This document shows positions 60,701 to 64,000 of a stretch of DNA of 64,000 bases, piece after piece; within the stretch, counting starts at the first letter, position 1; each line of letters begins with the position of its first letter. This stretch comes from Patiria pectinifera. Lineage: Eukaryota > Echinodermata > Asteroidea > Valvatida > Asterinidae. The notes below the pieces were generated by a model. It searched no databases, was not told the DNA's origin, and was given only the letters and a program-made list of their open reading frames with translations. Made by a program: the position numbers and the translations under genes. The DNA lies in assembly GCA_029964075.1 (NCBI GenBank), contig CM057144.1:16515281-16579280 (forward strand), written 5' to 3'.

Positions 60701-63583
60701 TTTTCTGGTTCTTTTTCAAACAAGAGGCACGTGTAACAGTTGACATTGTAAAAGCCGCAACATTGTTAATTGGCAAAAAAAAAAACATCTGAAATGACTT
60801 TTTATTAAAAATAAACGCTTTTCTGCATACAATTATGATTGCATATTTAAATTTTTCAAGCAAACTTTTTCATACTGTTTTTGAATTGTTTCAAAACCTC
60901 TGAAAGAAAATTTAAACAATTATGCAATGGTAAGCATTTCATTTTCAAGTTTTTTGACCCTTTTTTTTCAAACAAATATTCAGATAGAGTGTCAAAGTAA
61001 CACTTCAAAACTTTCCTGCGTAAAACAGTATTTGTTCAATTTATTTGGACAGTGGTGGTCCTTCACACTACTACACATACAATGCTGAAAACAGTAAGGT
61101 ACATTTTGGTCAGAAAAGCTCTCCTAACTCTAAATTAGTCTCAAAAGGGGGTGAGCAAACAATATAAAAGGGACCATTAGAAATAGAATGGGGATAAAAT
61201 ATTCCATAACATGTTAAAGCTGACAAACAAGAGCACTCACTACCCTCAATTTGGAGAAAAATATTATAATAATAAGCCATACAAAGATGTGAGCTGAAGG
61301 GATGGGCGGAGTCGGTGAGATTGGGGGGAGGTGCAAAGTACTTATAATAATAAATTCTGGAAATTGGGTCACAAAAACAGCAACAAAAGTCCCAAGAAAC
61401 TCTGGTGCTCCTTTTAAAGGGTTGAAAACCCAGTTTGAAGAGGAAACATAGAATTTGACATTTAAACCGATTCTACTCTGTGCAAAAAGTATAGAAAGTA
61501 CATGCAAATGCATTCTAAGACGTGGGAAAAAGTGCAGAAAATAGGGGGGGAAAAATGTAAATTCTGGTCTGAAAAGATGTTCAAGAAATTACAAATATCA
61601 ACAAATGAATGTAAGAAGAATCAGATTTTTTTTTGAAAGCAGAACCATTCAAATGATTTGAACTGAAATTCCAACCTGACTTTTTAAAACATCTAATGTG
61701 TTCAACTTTTAGTTTTTAATTTTAATTTAATAGTTTTGAAAAAACCTCGGAAAATTCTTTCTTCACTAAATTGTTCAAAAGTCTAAATTTGTTCTCATTT
61801 GCAGTGCTCGCCCACAGCAACTTCTGCTAACTACTCAATAAGTTCTGCACTCTTTCCTGAAGAAATACCACAGCAAGAACCAAAAGGGGAGGGGTTTGTG
61901 GGGGAGGGGAAGGGGGAGTCGGCAAAAAAACACAAGAATGATGCGGGTACAACTTACATCTCCAAAGTGGTCGGTCTCTGTAGACTCTCACTAAATGAGG
62001 AAGACGATAGAGGTCTAGGGTTCTGGCTCCTAGAGGCACGGGAAAAGGGGGAGGCGGGCAAGGAAGGCAAGAGAGACAAGCAGACAAACAAACAAGCATG
62101 CAGACAATTCAGTTATCAAATAGGCACAGTCATGGACAGATCCGGGGGTTGTAAGAGAAGAATGCAAAATTCAAAAGGCGCTTATCTAAGATTTATCTTG
62201 AGGTTTCTCAAGGTTTTATGAGGTGTTACGGGGTACTTCAACATTCAACCTCCAGTTACTGCTCGTTTAATTTTGCATTCTATCCTAAAATAAAGTCCGT
62301 TTAAATGTACACTTCTAAAACAGGGAAAGGACTCCAACTATGCACTGAAAGTAAAACATTGAAATTGATGAAAACAAAACTTTACATGTATACATGTGTA
62401 GGAGCTTGTTGCACTTTTGTGAGCTTGTTGCACTTTTGTGAGGTACAATCAAATTTGAAATCATCTCTTTTGTTTTCCCAACAAATTCAGACAACAAATC
62501 TCTGACGATTGAAAAAAGTACACTAAAAATCAAGATGTGTTTTAATAGGGATTGATTGGAACAATTTCTGGGTGGGGCGCCAAACCAGGATCTGTCAACA
62601 GTCACATTGCAGACAGGCAAGCAAAACAAGTCAAAAAAGTCAACAGAACAATTCTGAACATAAACTCACAATGCACACAGGCAATAAGCACTTTCTGCTG
62701 TACATACACTAAATAAAAAGCTCAGCTCTAGAAAAAGTCAAAACTCAGGATAATGCTTAAATGAAGATGGTTAGACAAAAAGTGTGTTTGTAAACTTGAG
62801 TTTTGGCAAGAAGAGCTTTGCCAGATTTAGAAACTTATCAGGAACTATGGTTTAAGTTGGGCTAACAGGCGGCCAAAAAATATTTTGTAAACTCTTTTTT
62901 TTATACAAAGAATCAATAAGAAGGTAGTACCAATAACAAGGTACACTGATCATACCACAATCATACACCCATGCACTGATAGTCCGGCAGGTCTCTTAAC
63001 CCTAGCCCTCCTAAATCCTTCACAATCAATCCAGAGATTTTGTAGGATTTTGCAAGACTGAGGAATGTACAGCATCAGGCCAAATTTCGTCGTGCTTAGC
63101 AGAAAACTTTGCTTATCGAATCTGTGTGCTAAGCATGGATCAGTCGAGTACCAGTCACAAGCAATATACATTGCATGACACTTTGGCTGGTTACGTGAGT
63201 TTGTGTGCTTAGCAATTCCTGCACTTAGCGGATCCATGAATTTGGCTCCAGCTCTGCCACTGGTTTCTGTCAAGTGCAGGATTTTGGAGGATTCAGGAAG
63301 GACCTCGGCCAAAAAGGGAGTTATGGTTACAAAGACTGTAAAACTCAAGGAAATCTCACCTTTCTGCTCCCCTGCTGTTGACGGTCCCGTTGGCATGGAC
63401 CGACAGCAGGCTTCCCGATGGGGACGATCGCCGGTATCTGTCTTGCTCTGCTTCCCGCCTCCTTTCCACTTTCCATCGTTCCTCCTCCTGCTGCCACCGT
63501 TGCTCTTCTTGTTGCTGCCGGACTCGCTCCTCCTTTGCCTTCAACTTCTGATCCTCGTAGATGGCTTTTTGTCTCGTCAGTGC
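54723..63583 (-). CDS. LRCH: LRCH (leucine-rich repeat and calponin-homology protein), C-terminal ten exons
   Basis: LRCH proteins are cortical scaffolds; vertebrate members bind DOCK-family GEFs and Drosophila LRCH supports cell division. The minus-strand coding exons are 63583-63360, 62029-61958, 60648-60562, 59557-59314, 59027-58880, 58597-58485, 57862-57794, 56155-56018, 55499-55422 and 54842-54723. All have GT-AG borders and the frame is continuous for 430 aa to the TGA at 54725-54723. First comes a charged coiled-coil stretch (QQQEEQRWQQEEERWKVERR), then a Ser/Pro-rich linker with PPPPP, then the CH domain over the last three exons. Its blocks LPDDIPAALEDGVVLCHFMN, IHVPSPAV, PKLSSAKCRRNVENFL and ILEGKGLVKVAGTVQSL match the LRCH-type CH domain. 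The N-terminal leucine-rich repeats are missing because the gene runs off the right edge; which vertebrate LRCH1-4 it corresponds to cannot be said. Confidence 0.93.
54961..55240. repeat. 10-bp minisatellite in the last LRCH intron
   Basis: Exactly 28 uninterrupted units of 10 bp, of two main kinds, CTCACAAGTC and CCTGCAAGTC, partly alternating. It lies about 120 bp upstream (in gene direction) of the last exon's acceptor. Confidence 0.97.
59160..59312. repeat. degenerate AAATTTCTAAGCA tandem repeat next to an LRCH splice donor
   Basis: Irregular repeats of the type AAATTTCTAAGCAAAA / AACAAAAGTCTAGGC fill the intron right up to the donor side of the exon 59557-59314. Confidence 0.6.
62403..62440. 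repeat. two-copy 19-bp tandem repeat in an LRCH intron
   Basis: GAGCTTGTTGCACTTTTGT occurs twice in direct succession (62403-62421 and 62422-62440), identical. Confidence 0.95.
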
Positions 63584-64000
63584 CTGGGTTTTGCCAAAGG
63601 GAGGGGGTATTAGGGAAGGGTATTTATTTATAAGTTGTAAGAAGTTTTACGGAAGGTAGATATGCGGGAAGGGGGTGAAAAGTGGGAGGCAAGCTGAGGA
63701 TAACACGATCATGCCGGATAAGATATTTAGAGGGACATTCTTGAAGAACTTAGATAGTTTTAGACTCCATGAATATGATTGCATGATTACATATTTGTCT
63801 ATAATTTTGATTACATAATGATTACATATAATTGAACATTGGGGTCCACTGTTTTCCTGTCCCTGTTACATCTGACATCTATGATTGTATAATTCTGGTG
63901 CACTCCTTAATGCAGTCAGCGTCCGAGAGTGATTATGAATAGCAAACTACCTACCCAACAAATAAAAAAAAATAGTTTGAAGTCATTCTTAACGATACTT
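63584..64000 (-). other. LRCH intron running off the window
   Basis: No further LRCH exon is visible in these 417 bases. The acceptor for the exon at 63583 (AAAACCCAG on the minus strand) starts here, so this is intron. Confidence 0.6.

Overview
The window is nuclear DNA from an animal. It has introns with GT-AG borders, AT-rich intergenic DNA, tRNA-derived SINEs, MITEs and long tandem arrays. The gene families (EMC5/MMGT1, LRCH, CCCH-WWE-PARP, intronless class A GPCR paralogs), the frequent ACATGTACATGT-type motifs and the mix of SINEs suggest an invertebrate deuterostome, most likely an echinoderm. The species-level guess is inference; the eukaryotic nature is seen directly.

Layout. About 1.9-2.4 kb: a possible last exon of an unidentified + strand gene with a poly(A) signal. 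2.6-5.9 kb (- strand): a complete four-exon MMGT1/EMC5 gene whose first intron holds a TTAA-flanked MITE and a foldback repeat enclosing TTAGGG-type repeats. 6.4-11.1 kb: mostly non-coding, with a MITE, one MPV17-like orphan exon and a tRNA-type SINE. 11.6-12.6 kb and 18.4-19.5 kb: two intronless rhodopsin-like GPCR paralogs in the same orientation. 21.2-46.6 kb: a tandem segmental duplication of about 11.5 kb carrying two copies of a nine-exon gene for a PARP12/ZAP-like protein (CCCH fingers, two finger-WWE modules, PARP catalytic domain). Copy A is intact (1150 aa). Copy B has ACG in place of the start ATG, and its exon 6 is split by a 4.19-kb non-autonomous PIF/Harbinger-like transposon with 22-bp perfect inverted termini and a TAA target-site duplication. 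46.6-51.9 kb: a 68-bp satellite array of about 78 units; a short version of the same array (about 10 units) lies at the junction between the two duplicated units. 54.7-63.6 kb (- strand): the last ten coding exons of an LRCH gene, ending in a calponin-homology domain; its leucine-rich-repeat exons lie beyond the right edge.

Biology. The most interesting region is the PARP pair. Vertebrate relatives (PARP12, PARP13/ZAP, PARP7) bind viral or stress RNA through CCCH fingers and poly-ADP-ribose through WWE domains. The catalytic triad here (H890, Y924, I991 in copy A) predicts mono-ADP-ribosylation. One duplicate remains intact. The other could make only a protein without the second WWE and the catalytic domain, reminiscent of the catalytic-domain-less short ZAP isoform. 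The finger-WWE exon block is itself internally duplicated with conserved intron phases. The other genes are housekeeping (EMC5), cortical/cytoskeletal (LRCH) or orphan receptors, and show no functional link to the PARP pair.
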